Counted from the first letter of the stretch, positions 16,156 to 25,682 are shown. The stretch is DNA of 64,000 nucleotides from CAILUG01 sp903844415 (GCA_947477655.1 CANJTS010000009.1:1-64000); one strand, 5' to 3'. Made by a program: numbers and translations. The notes: generated by a model from the letters alone, not told the origin.

Positions 16156-17634
16156 ATGACCCAGCCTAAATTTCAAACCCAACTTTTCATTAACAACGAG
16201 TTTGTGGATGCCCTCGACGGCGGCACGTTCGACGTATTCAATCCCTACGATAATTCACTGTTGGCGAAAGTCTCCCAAGCCAAAGCAGCAGACGTTGATC
16301 GTGCCGTTACAGCAGCCCGTGCAGCATTTCCGGCTTGGGCGGCCATGTCCCCCTCAGATCGAGGTCATTTAATTGGGAAGTTGGCAGATGCGATTGAAAA
16401 GGATCGTGACAATCTTGCAGAAATCGAGACTCTTGATACGGGTCACCCTATTCGGGATACCCGTAATTTAGATGTGATGCGAACGGTTGCCACCTTTCGA
16501 TATTTCGCAGGCATGCCGGACAAAAATGAAGGTACGGTAATTCCAGTCGAAACAGGTTTTCTCAACTATGTAACACGAGTGCCCGTAGGAGTAGTAGGGC
16601 AAATAGTGCCGTGGAATTTTCCGTTAATGTTTACCAGTTGGAAGCTGGGGCCAGCTTTGGCAGCCGGGAATACAGTGGTGATGAAACAAGCTGAACTAAC
16701 TCCACTTTCCACTTTGCGAATAGCAGAATTAGCCCGTTCTGTCGGGTTTCCACCAGGAGTTATTAATATCGTGCCTGGCTTTGGACACATAGCCGGTCAA
16801 CATCTTGCCGAACACAAAGACGTTAACAAGATTTCCTTTACCGGCTCTACTGTTACTGGTCGTCGTATTGTGGAGGCTTCGGCTGGTAATCTAAAACGAG
16901 TGCAGCTTGAGCTAGGCGGCAAAGGTGCCAACATTATATTTGAAGATGCCAACATGTTTGCTGCAGTTAATGGTTCTGCCTTTGCCATTTTTCACAATCA
17001 GGGCCAGGCATGCATTGCAGGTTCACGGCTGCTTCTACATGAGAAAATAGCCGATGAATTTCTCGAAAAATTCCTAAAGTTGGCTGCTTCAATAAAACTG
17101 GGAAACCCTATGGATCCGACTACAGAAATGGGACCACTGACATCGAAAATGCACCAGGAACGCGTGTTGAGTTATTGCAAGGTTGCACAAGAGCAAGGAG
17201 GAGAAATTCTGCTCGGTGGTAAACCACCCCCCAATGCTGATTTGCAAAAAGGCTGTTTTGTGGAGCCCACTGTAGTACGGGCGAAAGTGACTGATAGGGT
17301 CAGCCAAGAAGAAGTATTTGGGCCTTTCGTGGTTGTATCCACCTTTAAAAACGATGAGGAAGTCTTGGATATGGCTAACAACACCAGCTATGGACTAGGG
17401 GGTGGTTTGTGGACCAACAATCTCCAGCGTGCGCACAGTATGGCTCGTCACATGGATGCAGGGATGGTGTGGATCAATTGTTATAAACGCTTTCATCCTG
17501 GTTCACCTTTTGGTGGCATTAAGGATTCCGGTTATGGTCGCGAAATGGGTCATTTCGCTATGCACGAATATACCGAGCCTAAATCAGTATGGGTGAATGT
17601 TGACGCAAAAATCCCTGTCTTTTATCCTCGCTAA
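16156..17634 (+). CDS. hapE: Aldehyde dehydrogenase, probable 4-hydroxymuconic semialdehyde dehydrogenase
   Basis: NAD(P)+-dependent ALDH superfamily enzyme of 492 residues. PWNF with Asn154, the FTGSTVTGR Rossmann loop, ELGGK with Glu252 and the catalytic Cys286 in NQGQACIAGS are all present. Directly downstream of hydroquinone dioxygenase, it would oxidise 4-hydroxymuconic semialdehyde, as HapE/PnpE do. I chose the ATG preceded by CAGGAG at 5 bases rather than the TTG 11 codons upstream. It has its own 190-bp leader after the hapD terminator. ALDH substrates are not readable from sequence, so the specific role is inferred. Confidence 0.78.
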   Translation: MTQPKFQTQLFINNEFVDALDGGTFDVFNPYDNSLLAKVSQAKAADVDRAVTAARAAFPAWAAMSPSDRGHLIGKLADAIEKDRDNLAEIETLDTGHPIRDTRNLDVMRTVATFRYFAGMPDKNEGTVIPVETGFLNYVTRVPVGVVGQIVPWNFPLMFTSWKLGPALAAGNTVVMKQAELTPLSTLRIAELARSVGFPPGVINIVPGFGHIAGQHLAEHKDVNKISFTGSTVTGRRIVEASAGNLKRVQLELGGKGANIIFEDANMFAAVNGSAFAIFHNQGQACIAGSRLLLHEKIADEFLEKFLKLAASIKLGNPMDPTTEMGPLTSKMHQERVLSYCKVAQEQGGEILLGGKPPPNADLQKGCFVEPTVVRAKVTDRVSQEEVFGPFVVVSTFKNDEEVLDMANNTSYGLGGGLWTNNLQRAHSMARHMDAGMVWINCYKRFHPGSPFGGIKDSGYGREMGHFAMHEYTEPKSVWVNVDAKIPVFYPR

Positions 17635-17658
17635 AATTCCAGTATCAACAATCGTGGT

Positions 17659-17688
17659 TGGACTATTGGTAGTTTTGCTAATAGTCCA
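17659..17688. terminator. Hairpin between convergent hapE and cobO
   Basis: TGGACTATT and AATAGTCCA form a perfect 9-bp stem with a 12-base loop, overlapping the cobO stop codon. No clear T-tract on either side, so it could be a weak bidirectional terminator. Confidence 0.4.
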
Positions 17689-18274
17689 CCCCCAGTCTTG
17701 CTTTTATTCCTCCTTCATACGCGTGTTTTAGATTTTTCACCTCTGACACTGTATCGGCCAGTTCCCGTAGCGCCGTTCCGCCGCCACGTCCGGTAATCAC
17801 CACGCTCAGTTGAGGCGCACGTTCGTGCAAAGCTTCAAGCACCTTGCTTTCATCGAGAAACTTGAAGGCAAACATATAGGTGAGTTCGTCCAGCAATAAC
17901 AAATCTAGTTTTTGATCTTTTAACAATCGAGAGGCCTTTTGCCATGTATTTTCGGCAGCTATTTTGTCGGCGGCGTAGTTCTGGCTATCCCAGGTAAAAC
18001 CGGTTCCCATTTGATGAAAAGAAATTTCAGGAAATTTTTCACGCAGCAAAATTTCCTCGCCGGAAGCCTGAGTTCCCTTAATAAACTGCACCACAGCAAT
18101 TTTTTGTCCATAACCCAAAGCGCGTAACACCATGCCGAAACCAGATGTGGTCTTGCCTTTGCCATCACCCGTCAGTAACACAATTACACTTTTCTCACGA
18201 TCGGCAAGCTTGATGCTGGCATCGACCTGGCTTTTTTGTTTAGCCATAGACTTGTTAAATTTTTCAGGTTGCAT
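17678..18274 (-). CDS. cobO: Cob(I)alamin/corrinoid adenosyltransferase (CobO/BtuR)
   Basis: Transfers the adenosyl group from ATP to corrinoids to make adenosylcobalamin. The P-loop GDGKGKTT is near residue 36, with the family motifs VVQFIKGTQASGEE, LLLLDELTY and VVITGRGG. The first ATG overlaps the ylqF stop by 11 bp; a second ATG at residue 10 (MAKQKS) is equally plausible. No cobalamin synthesis gene is in view, so it may serve salvage. Probably co-transcribed with ylqF. Confidence 0.92.
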   Translation of the reverse strand: MQPEKFNKSMAKQKSQVDASIKLADREKSVIVLLTGDGKGKTTSGFGMVLRALGYGQKIAVVQFIKGTQASGEEILLREKFPEISFHQMGTGFTWDSQNYAADKIAAENTWQKASRLLKDQKLDLLLLDELTYMFAFKFLDESKVLEALHERAPQLSVVITGRGGGTALRELADTVSEVKNLKHAYEGGIKARLGVDY

Positions 18275-19130
18275 CGGCCGTGGTGCTCTCTAATTCTGGT
18301 ATGGAAGGAGGGATGTCGGTGGGTGTTTCCAAGCTTAAGGGTCCCAGTTTTCCGGTGCGTAAATCATTGATAATCACTTCTCCGGCCTTGGTAAAATCTA
18401 CACCATGTTTGGTGAGGCAGCCGCGATATTTGCCGACGGCTTCAAGCAGTTCCAGTGGCTGTATACCAACCGGGTCCAGTTGGTAACGTTGTTTGATATA
18501 GGCTGGATAACGTTGAAGCAAGAACTCCACAACAAACAGCCCCACATCACCCAATTCGATAGCTGTATTTCGAATAGCGCCAGTGGCAGCAAGCCGATAG
18601 GCTGCTTGTTGGTCTTCCAGTTTTGGCCAGAGTATGCCGGGCGTGTCGAGCAGCACCAAATTTTCGGTGATTTGGATTTCCTGGCGTGCTTTGGTTACAG
18701 CAGGTTCATCTCCCACTTTGGCGATTTTTCGATCTGCCAACAGGTTGATCAGTGTGGATTTGCCAACGTTGGGAATACCCACAATCATGATACGGTTGGC
18801 GCGCGTACTACGTGGTTCCAAACCCATGGTTACGCGTCTGAGCACTTTTTTTAAAGCTGCCGGGTCATCGCGGTGCATTAGCTGACATTCGATCCCGATC
18901 CCAGCAAAATAGTCTAACCAGATTGCAGAAATCGTAGGATCTGCAAGATCAGCCTTGTTGAGGACGCGTAAGCGGGGTTTACTTCCAATCAAACGATTTA
19001 GCAGCGGATTCTCGCTGGAATATGGCAGCCTGGCATCCACAATTTCAATGATGGCATCCACTTGCTGCAAGGCCAGTGTGATATCCTTTCTTGCCTTGTG
19101 CATGTGGCCTGGATACCAGCCAATTGCCAT
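18264..19130 (-). CDS. ylqF: Ribosome biogenesis GTPase YlqF/RbgA
   Basis: Circularly permuted GTPase acting in large-subunit assembly. The motif order is diagnostic: G4 NKAD (58-61) comes before G1 GIPNVGKS (118-125) and G3 DTPG (162-165). The N-terminus GWYPGHMHKAR is the family signature. 288 residues is normal. The C-terminal RNA-binding helices are present. The last 20 residues are Thr/Pro/Glu-rich and not conserved. Confidence 0.93.
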   Translation of the reverse strand: MAIGWYPGHMHKARKDITLALQQVDAIIEIVDARLPYSSENPLLNRLIGSKPRLRVLNKADLADPTISAIWLDYFAGIGIECQLMHRDDPAALKKVLRRVTMGLEPRSTRANRIMIVGIPNVGKSTLINLLADRKIAKVGDEPAVTKARQEIQITENLVLLDTPGILWPKLEDQQAAYRLAATGAIRNTAIELGDVGLFVVEFLLQRYPAYIKQRYQLDPVGIQPLELLEAVGKYRGCLTKHGVDFTKAGEVIINDLRTGKLGPLSLETPTDIPPSIPELESTTADAT

Positions 19131-19247
19131 AATATTGCTCCAAAATTAGGGAAAAAAAGGTGAATCGCTCGTTAAGTCATTGTAGTGGATGGCACCTGCA
19201 AATACCCGCACTAGTCAGACAACCAATCCGATGTTCACGAGAAAATA

Positions 19248-19553
19248 ATGAAAGTCGCCGAACAAATACAACACAAGATTAGATCGACTCTAAAACTTCA
19301 GCATTTGGAGCTGATTAATGAGAGTCATATGCATGCCGGTCCTAAGACCGACTCACATTTTAAATTGATTGTTGTTTCTGAAGAATTTAACGGGCTTGGC
19401 AAAGTAAAGCGGCATCAACTGATGTACCAATTACTAAGTGCGGAGTTGGCTGGGCCTGTACATGCTCTGGCTCTTCATCTGTACTCCCCAGTAGAGTATA
19501 TGGCTGTAAAAGTACCTGTCTCGCCCCCCTGCTCGAATAATAAATCATTGTAA
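19248..19553 (+). CDS. bolA: BolA family protein
   Basis: 101 residues with the KH-like BolA fold: an N-terminal helix, then ESHMHAGPKTDSHFKLIVVS and FNGLGKVKRHQLMYQLLSAEL. In other bacteria BolA acts with monothiol glutaredoxins in iron-sulfur trafficking and as a morphogene. The conserved His residues (HMHAG, SHF, KRHQ) are present. Divergent from ylqF. The 175 bp downstream are AT-rich with no gene. Confidence 0.92.
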   Translation: MKVAEQIQHKIRSTLKLQHLELINESHMHAGPKTDSHFKLIVVSEEFNGLGKVKRHQLMYQLLSAELAGPVHALALHLYSPVEYMAVKVPVSPPCSNNKSL

Positions 19554-19728
19554 ATCAATATAATATGATATTTATATAATGTAATATATTGAATATAGGT
19601 AGGGCAATAATACAAAAGCAGCTGTTTAAGTGTGTGTGTTAAAATAATCAAAAATAGAATGCTTTACCCGAATCTTTTGTAGCCTCGAATCCCGAGTCTA
19701 AGCCTGATAGATAACAGCGCGGCAATCT

Positions 19729-20577
19729 ATGCATAACACCGCATCAAATCGAAGAGCAGGATTTATCTTTTCCTTGTTGCTAACGCTGCTGTTTGCATCA
19801 GCTTTTTATCTCAAAATTCCAGACCCACTTCCGGAGCCGGTCAACCCCGCGCCAGTTCTGATCTCATATTCAAGCTTGGAAAAACGCGTCACAGTACCTG
19901 ATTTTGCTTCCATTCGAGATGTTAAACAGAAGAAGCAAACATTTTTTGATTTCCTGCAACCCTTTATTGATTCGAAAAATGCCGAAATTCTCAAACAAAG
20001 AGATGTGTTGCTAAACATCGTAGACACCATTGTGTCAGGAACAGCGCTCGATTTTAGAGATAAGTATTTTTTACGTGAGCTCAGCCGTATCTACGAAATG
20101 CCAACAGAAGATGTACTAAATTTGAATTATTTGCAGCGTTTATTATGGCGCGTAGATGTAATTCCTCCATCGCTAGTGCTTGCGCAAGCGGCCAACGAAT
20201 CTGCCTGGGGTACCTCAAGATTTGCCAAAGAGGGTTACAATTTTTTTGGGCAGTGGTGTTATACGCAAGGTTGTGGATTAGTTCCTAACAGACGGCGTGT
20301 TTCTGCTATACACGAAGTTAAAAGTTTCAGTAGTATCGAAGAAGCAGTGAATGCATATTTCATGAACATCAACACTTTTCCTAGCTATCAATTCTTGCGT
20401 CTGATACGTCAGGATTTACGCCAGAACAAACAAAGCATTGATGGTATTTCACTTGCTGAAGGTTTGGGAAGTTATTCAGAACGAGGAGAAGGCTATGTAC
20501 AAGAGTTGCGTGTATTGATCAATAACAATAAATTATTGATGCGCGATCACATTATTACTCTGCCACTTCAGGATTAA
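19729..20577 (+). CDS. Bax-like glucosaminidase, membrane-anchored
   Basis: Peptidoglycan hydrolase of the Bax/FlgJ glucosaminidase family. An N-terminal transmembrane or signal segment is at about 11-28, followed by a proline-rich spacer. The catalytic domain contains QAANESAWGTSRFAKEGYN with the likely acid Glu157, then FFGQWCY and AVNAYFMNINTFPSYQFLR. Its 3' end overlaps the convergent deacetylase gene by 23 bp. The cell-wall substrate is inferred from the family. Confidence 0.85.
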   Translation: MHNTASNRRAGFIFSLLLTLLFASAFYLKIPDPLPEPVNPAPVLISYSSLEKRVTVPDFASIRDVKQKKQTFFDFLQPFIDSKNAEILKQRDVLLNIVDTIVSGTALDFRDKYFLRELSRIYEMPTEDVLNLNYLQRLLWRVDVIPPSLVLAQAANESAWGTSRFAKEGYNFFGQWCYTQGCGLVPNRRRVSAIHEVKSFSSIEEAVNAYFMNINTFPSYQFLRLIRQDLRQNKQSIDGISLAEGLGSYSERGEGYVQELRVLINNNKLLMRDHIITLPLQD

Positions 20578-21616
20578 TCCAAGGGATAGAGTACCAGAAG
20601 TATCTACCTGGGCTACCAGGGGCCGTACAGTTATAACGAAATCTCCGCGTCAAATTTTTAATTTCCGTAGTAACTCGAAATAGATTCCCTTCTACGTCTT
20701 CTTTGGTAATCACCATCGGTGTGTCATTGTTAAAGCAAGAAAGCGCATCAAAATTATAGTCATCGTCAAAATCCAGAACTGCTACAGGTGACTGTTCTGA
20801 GGTTATTGGCGTTAAGGGGCTCTGGAGGCTGACGTTGAAGGCCATGCTGTTCACTTTTATAGTGTAACTATTCATAGAGGCGTAAACCCCGGAGAAAGGG
20901 AAACGTGGCAAAGCAGTGAAGTCAGAGCTGGCATTGATGGGTCCGGAATGCTGGGCTAAACCAACATAACCTAATCTTGATACCAGCTCTTGAATTGGAA
21001 TATTGTATTCACCGTAGGGATAGCCAAACAATTTATGTCTTTGGCCAGTCTGGCGGTATATTTCTTCTTCTGCTGCTTCGATCTCAAATTCAAGGCGTTG
21101 CAACCAAGCACTTTCATCTTCGCCCTCAAGCAAATCCAACATGTACAGATGTGAAACAGTATGGTTTGCAATGGTGGCCCCTGCGTTCCCCATTTCTCGC
21201 AATTGATCCCAACTTGAGTACAAAGCAGCATTTGATGACACTAAGCCTGAAGCGATAAAAACAGTAAAGGGCCAGCCGTAACTCTTCAATAATGGAAAGG
21301 CCACTTCATAAACAGATCGATAACCATCATCGAAGGTGATCACTGCGGTTTTTTCTGGAAGTACATCACCCGATTGTAAAGTTTGAATAACCAGCTCCAA
21401 AGGTAATATCTGAAAGTTGTTATCTCTCAAGTATTCCATATGCATTTGGAAATTAGCGGGGCTGACGCTGGTTACGGCTGGCGTGCGGGTATTGATATGG
21501 TGATATTGTAGTATTACAGCCCCGGAATTTGCTTGCGCACTTACAACATGAGAAAACGAAAATGCCACAACACATAGCAATAATAAGCAACAAAGTTGAT
21601 GACGTATTAGAAGCAT
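20555..21616 (-). CDS. Secreted polysaccharide deacetylase (NodB domain)
   Basis: Carbohydrate esterase 4 family. A signal peptide (hydrophobic, ending near VVSAQA) precedes ILQYHHI. Using the upstream TTG numbering, motif 1 TFDDGY is at 100-105 and motif 2 NHTVSH (His158, His162) supplies the metal ligands; FGYPYGEY is motif 3. The C-terminal ~100 residues are outside the NodB domain. I prefer the ATG over a TTG 18 bases upstream; neither has a good ribosome site. Faces ttcA head to head with about 67 bp between the starts. Confidence 0.87.
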   Translation of the reverse strand: MLLIRHQLCCLLLLCVVAFSFSHVVSAQANSGAVILQYHHINTRTPAVTSVSPANFQMHMEYLRDNNFQILPLELVIQTLQSGDVLPEKTAVITFDDGYRSVYEVAFPLLKSYGWPFTVFIASGLVSSNAALYSSWDQLREMGNAGATIANHTVSHLYMLDLLEGEDESAWLQRLEFEIEAAEEEIYRQTGQRHKLFGYPYGEYNIPIQELVSRLGYVGLAQHSGPINASSDFTALPRFPFSGVYASMNSYTIKVNSMAFNVSLQSPLTPITSEQSPVAVLDFDDDYNFDALSCFNNDTPMVITKEDVEGNLFRVTTEIKNLTRRFRYNCTAPGSPGRYFWYSIPWINPEVAE

Positions 21617-21683
21617 GGGGTGGGTAAATAGCAATTAACTGGTGAGGCCATTATACTTAGTACCATTGTTAGTAGGCTACTCT

Positions 21684-22577
21684 ATGCAACTTGAAATCAG
21701 TATGGAAAGATCTTTAGAAATTTTGAATACAGATACGCGCAAATCAGACTTTACCCAAAATCGTTTGCAAAAAAACCTGCGCGGCGATGTTGGGCGCGCG
21801 ATTGCCGACTACAACATGATCCAGGATGGTGACTTAGTAATGGTTTGTATGTCTGGCGGAAAAGATTCATACGTGATGCTGGATATATTGCTTAACTTGC
21901 AGAAACACGCTCCGATAGATTTTCGGATAAAAGCTGTAAATCTGGATCAAAAACAACCAGGTTTTCCGGAAGAAGTACTCCCCACGTATTTACAATCCAT
22001 AGGTGTGGATTACCACATAATCGAACAAGATACTTATTCAATAGTTATAGAGAAAACAGAGCCTGGCAAAACTTATTGTGGTCTGTGTTCGCGCTTAAGG
22101 CGTGGCAATCTGTACAGTTATGCACAAAGTATCGGCGCTACAAAAATTGCTCTGGGGCATCATCGTAATGATCTGATGGAAACTCTGTTCCTGAATATGT
22201 TTTTTGGTGGCAAGCTCAAGTCCATGCCACCAAAACTTTTAAGTGATGATGGCAAACATATTGTTATTAGACCCTTGGCCTATTGTAAGGAAAAAGAAAT
22301 TGCAGCATTTGCAAAAATGCGCGATTTCCCCATTATTCCCTGTACACTTTGTGGCAATCAGGAAAATATGCAGAGAAAAGAAATAAAACGGATGCTTAAC
22401 GAGTGGGAACGTCAGTATCCTGGTCGACTGGATGTATTATTTAAAAGCTTGTTGAATGTCACGCCATCGCATTTGGGGGATACTGATTTGTTCGATTTCA
22501 AAAATCTGGAATCTAAACGAGTTCAACAGCCAGCATCAAATTTGTTCGAGCGTATTGATGCTTTGAATCTGCCTTGA
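21684..22577 (+). CDS. ttcA: tRNA 2-thiocytidine(32) synthetase TtcA
   Basis: Thiolates cytidine 32 of certain tRNAs, using ATP and an iron-sulfur cluster. PP-loop SGGKDS is at 57-62, the CxxC pair at Cys132/Cys135 (YCGLCSRLRRG), and the third cluster Cys at 220 or 223 (CTLCG). I chose the ATG 42 bases after an upstream GTG because conserved sequence starts only around residue 17. Followed closely by yheU, tusA and pdxB on the same strand, likely one operon. Confidence 0.94.
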   Translation: MQLEISMERSLEILNTDTRKSDFTQNRLQKNLRGDVGRAIADYNMIQDGDLVMVCMSGGKDSYVMLDILLNLQKHAPIDFRIKAVNLDQKQPGFPEEVLPTYLQSIGVDYHIIEQDTYSIVIEKTEPGKTYCGLCSRLRRGNLYSYAQSIGATKIALGHHRNDLMETLFLNMFFGGKLKSMPPKLLSDDGKHIVIRPLAYCKEKEIAAFAKMRDFPIIPCTLCGNQENMQRKEIKRMLNEWERQYPGRLDVLFKSLLNVTPSHLGDTDLFDFKNLESKRVQQPASNLFERIDALNLP

Positions 22578-22586
22578 GTAATTCTA

Positions 22587-22835
22587 ATGTTGATACCACA
22601 TACGGCATTGGCAGCAGAAACATTGCATAATTTGGTTGAGGAATTTGTTACTAGGGAAGGTACAGAGTATGGGAACTACAGTCATAATCTGGCTGACAAA
22701 GTAAAACAGGTATTGCGCCAACTGGAACAGGGCAAGGCTGTTATTTTTTTTGATCCTCAGAGCTCAACTTCGCATATAGAAATAAAAGATCGCATTCTAT
22801 TCAACCATGGGCAATCTCCCGGTGAGCAAGATTGA
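22587..22835 (+). CDS. yheU: YheU family protein (UPF0270)
   Basis: 82 residues. MLIPHTALAAETLHNLVEEF, FVTREGTEYG and KVKQVLRQLEQGKAVIFFD match E. coli YheU closely. Function unknown. Its 3' end overlaps the tusA start by 29 bp, suggesting coupled translation. The C-terminal ~15 residues are not family-conserved. Confidence 0.88.
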   Translation: MLIPHTALAAETLHNLVEEFVTREGTEYGNYSHNLADKVKQVLRQLEQGKAVIFFDPQSSTSHIEIKDRILFNHGQSPGEQD

Positions 22836-23073
22836 TTCAAAGCCAACAGATCATTTGCTAGATGCTTCAGGGTTAATTTGCCCAGAACCTGTAATGCTTC
22901 TGCATAAAAAAATTCGTGAAATTGCTGAAGGTGAAACCTTATTGGTAATTGCAACTGATCCATCATCTAATCGTGATATTCAAAAATTTTGTCTTTTTCT
23001 TGGTCATACTCTTTTTCAAACCATTGAAGACGGTGAAACTTTTCGTTATTACATTCGTAAACAGGCAGGTTGA
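22807..23073 (+). CDS. tusA: TusA family sulfur carrier
   Basis: 88 residues. DASGLICPEPVMLLHKKIRE carries the active Cys25 in the CPxP motif that receives persulfide sulfur. TDPSSNRDIQKFC follows, as in TusA, which relays sulfur for tRNA 2-thiouridine. Location three genes after ttcA suggests a tRNA sulfur cluster, though TtcA itself does not need TusA in E. coli. Confidence 0.87.
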   Translation: MGNLPVSKIDSKPTDHLLDASGLICPEPVMLLHKKIREIAEGETLLVIATDPSSNRDIQKFCLFLGHTLFQTIEDGETFRYYIRKQAG

Positions 23074-23102
23074 ATTTTGTTAATAATTTGTAAAGTCAGC
23101 GC

Positions 23103-24242
23103 ATGAAAATTGTTGCTGATGAAAATATTGCAGAGATTGAAAATTATTTTGCAAAGGCTGGCGAACTTGTGCTCATGCCAGGCCGAGAGATAAATAAAGA
23201 AGTGGTTCAAGATGCTGATGTTTTATTGGTGCGTTCAGTAACTAAAGTTGATAAAAGTTTATTGCATAATTCAACTTGTAAATTTGTTGGCACTGCAACT
23301 AGTGGTATTGATCATATAGACACTAAATGGCTAGCTCAGCGCAATATTGGTTTGGGATGGGCTAGAGGCTGTAATGCAAATTCAGTCGTCGAATACATAT
23401 TCAGCACCCTAGCCAGTTTATCTGAACACTATGGCAGAGATTGGCGCAGATTTAGTTTTGGCATTGTTGGGTGCGGAGCAATCGGCAATCTTCTTGCAAC
23501 CAAACTGCTAGCTTTGCAGTGTAAACTAAAAATATTTGATCCATATCTTGATATAAGGCATCCGTTAGCGGCATATTTTTCTGAGTATGCTGATCTGCTG
23601 GAGCAGGATGTACTTACATTTCATACTCCATTAACCAGAGAAGGACATTGGCCTACCTACCACATGCTTGATGCGAAGTGGTTATCTAAACTATCCCCAA
23701 AAACACTTTTAATTAATGCAGCACGTGGTGCTGTAGTCGACAATACGGCCTTACTAGCTCACATGAAAATTTATTCTGAACAATTGGTAGTCTTGGATGC
23801 CTGGGAAGGAGAACCCAAAATAAATCAAGATCTATTACAACGGATTGCCATCAGTACGCCCCATATCGCAGGTTACAGTAATGCAGGAAAGTTAAATGGA
23901 ACAAAGATTGTTCATGATAAGTTTCTCCAATTTTTTGGATTGGAACAAAGAAATATCTTCGATAATGGTTTAAAAGAAAAGAGTATTCTGCTTAAAGTCG
24001 AAAAATACAAATCGGCCAGTTCACAGCTGAACCAGTTAATCTTGCAAGCTTATGACGTGATTCAAGATCATATTGCGATGCAAGCCCTAGGCCATGCACA
24101 AAATGCACCAAAATTATTTGATGATCTAAGAAAGTCATATCCAGTACGCAGGGAATTTAATTCTTTTGAAATCTCAAGATCTGGCATCGCGGAAAATGTT
24201 TCGGATCAGCTCTTAGCCCTGGGATTCAATTTGCGAGATTAA
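23103..24242 (+). CDS. pdxB: Erythronate-4-phosphate dehydrogenase PdxB
   Basis: Second step of the DXP-independent branch leading to pyridoxal phosphate. The D-2-hydroxyacid dehydrogenase fold is clear: MKIVADENI at the N-terminus, TATSGIDHID, RGCNANSVVEYI, NAD-binding GIVGCGAIGN, and INAARGAVVDN. The C-terminal PdxB dimerisation domain (YPVRREF) is present; 379 residues is normal. Its stop codon abuts the stop codon of the convergent alaA gene with no spacer. Confidence 0.95.
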   Translation: MKIVADENIAEIENYFAKAGELVLMPGREINKEVVQDADVLLVRSVTKVDKSLLHNSTCKFVGTATSGIDHIDTKWLAQRNIGLGWARGCNANSVVEYIFSTLASLSEHYGRDWRRFSFGIVGCGAIGNLLATKLLALQCKLKIFDPYLDIRHPLAAYFSEYADLLEQDVLTFHTPLTREGHWPTYHMLDAKWLSKLSPKTLLINAARGAVVDNTALLAHMKIYSEQLVVLDAWEGEPKINQDLLQRIAISTPHIAGYSNAGKLNGTKIVHDKFLQFFGLEQRNIFDNGLKEKSILLKVEKYKSASSQLNQLILQAYDVIQDHIAMQALGHAQNAPKLFDDLRKSYPVRREFNSFEISRSGIAENVSDQLLALGFNLRD

Positions 24243-25460
24243 TTACGGTTTCCTGTTTTTTTCCAAAAATCTTCCTAGTCTTTGCATGGCATCTGCAAGC
24301 ACATCAACTCTTGGTAAGAACACTATCCGGAAATGATTCATGTCTGTGATGTTAAAGCCACTACCTTTAACTAATAACACTTTTTCCTCCATTAAAAAAT
24401 CTAATACGAACTTGTCATCACTAATAATGTTGTAAACCTTAGGTTCGAGACGAGGAAATAAATAGAGGGCGCCTTTCGGCTTCACACAGCTTACCCCAGG
24501 TATACTAGTTAATATATTCCACGCCATGTCGCGTTGATCCCGTAATCTACCTCCTGGGATAACGAGTTCATTTATACTCTGGTAGCCACCGAGAGCTGTT
24601 TGTATGGCTTGTTGGGCTGGGACATTCGAACACAATCGCATGTTAGAAAGAATTTCCAAACCTTCGATGTAATCCATAGCCCGATGACGTGCGCCGCTTA
24701 ACACCATCCAGCCCGCTCTAAATCCAGCTAAACGGTAATTTTTAGATAAGCCATTGAATGAAATAATAAAAACATCATCAGCCAGTCGAGCAAGTGGAAT
24801 ATGTATAGCACCGTCGTATAAAATTTTGTCGTAGATTTCATCGGAATAAATGATCAAATTGTGTTGTCTAGCCAACTCAATAATTTGTAACAACAGTTCT
24901 TCACTGTAGACTGCACCTGTTGGATTATTGGGGTTGATTACGACTATTGCTTTTGTATTTTTAGTTATTTTATTTTTAATATCATCGATATCCGGAAACC
25001 AGTCAGCTTGTTCGTCACAAATGTAATGCACTGCTTTGCCGCCACTCAAAGTTACAGAGGCAGTCCACAAGGGGTAATCTGGCGCCGGAACCAGCACTTC
25101 ATCACCATTGTTTAAAAGTGCCTGCATGGACATAACGATTAATTCACTTACACCATTGCCTAGGTAAATGTCGTTAATTCCTACCCCCTTAATATTTAGT
25201 CTTTGAGTTTCTTGCATCACAGCTTTCCGGGCGGAAAACAGTCCTTTTGAATCAGAATAGGCTTGAGACTCTGGCAAATTAATTATTACATCACGCAATA
25301 TTTCTTCGGGCGCATCAAATCCAAAAGCACCAGGGTTTCCTATATTCAACTTGATTATTTTGTAGCCTTCTTCCTCCAACTTTTTGGCATGTTGCATAGC
25401 AGGACCACGAAGTTCATAACAAACATGACGAAGTTTTTCAGATTGTTTAAAGCTACTCAT
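24243..25460 (-). CDS. alaA: Alanine-type PLP aminotransferase (AlaA family)
   Basis: Fold-type I aminotransferase of 405 residues. NPNNPTGAVYS, YSDEIYDK (Asp207) and the PLP-binding Lys240 in FNGLSKNYRLAGFRAGW identify it; the N-terminus (RGPAMQHAKKLEEEGYKI) is the AlaA subgroup signature. Makes alanine from pyruvate and glutamate. Tail to tail with pdxB, which helps make its cofactor. Other amino-acid substrates cannot be excluded. Confidence 0.9.
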   Translation of the reverse strand: MSSFKQSEKLRHVCYELRGPAMQHAKKLEEEGYKIIKLNIGNPGAFGFDAPEEILRDVIINLPESQAYSDSKGLFSARKAVMQETQRLNIKGVGINDIYLGNGVSELIVMSMQALLNNGDEVLVPAPDYPLWTASVTLSGGKAVHYICDEQADWFPDIDDIKNKITKNTKAIVVINPNNPTGAVYSEELLLQIIELARQHNLIIYSDEIYDKILYDGAIHIPLARLADDVFIISFNGLSKNYRLAGFRAGWMVLSGARHRAMDYIEGLEILSNMRLCSNVPAQQAIQTALGGYQSINELVIPGGRLRDQRDMAWNILTSIPGVSCVKPKGALYLFPRLEPKVYNIISDDKFVLDFLMEEKVLLVKGSGFNITDMNHFRIVFLPRVDVLADAMQRLGRFLEKNRKP

Positions 25461-25682
25461 GTTTTGTTGTCCACTAAAAATTAAATAAATTAGGGTATGT
25501 TATATTACAAATTAAAATGATTAACGATTGTACCCAATCAGTCTGCTTATCACTACCAGACTAGTTATGAGATGAGTTTAAGTTTATATAATTATTAAGT
25601 TTGGAACTCTCCGTATTTACCCGCCTGCTAGGGATAGAAAAATTAGGACTTAAAAACGCTCATTAAATCGACTTGAGGAATT

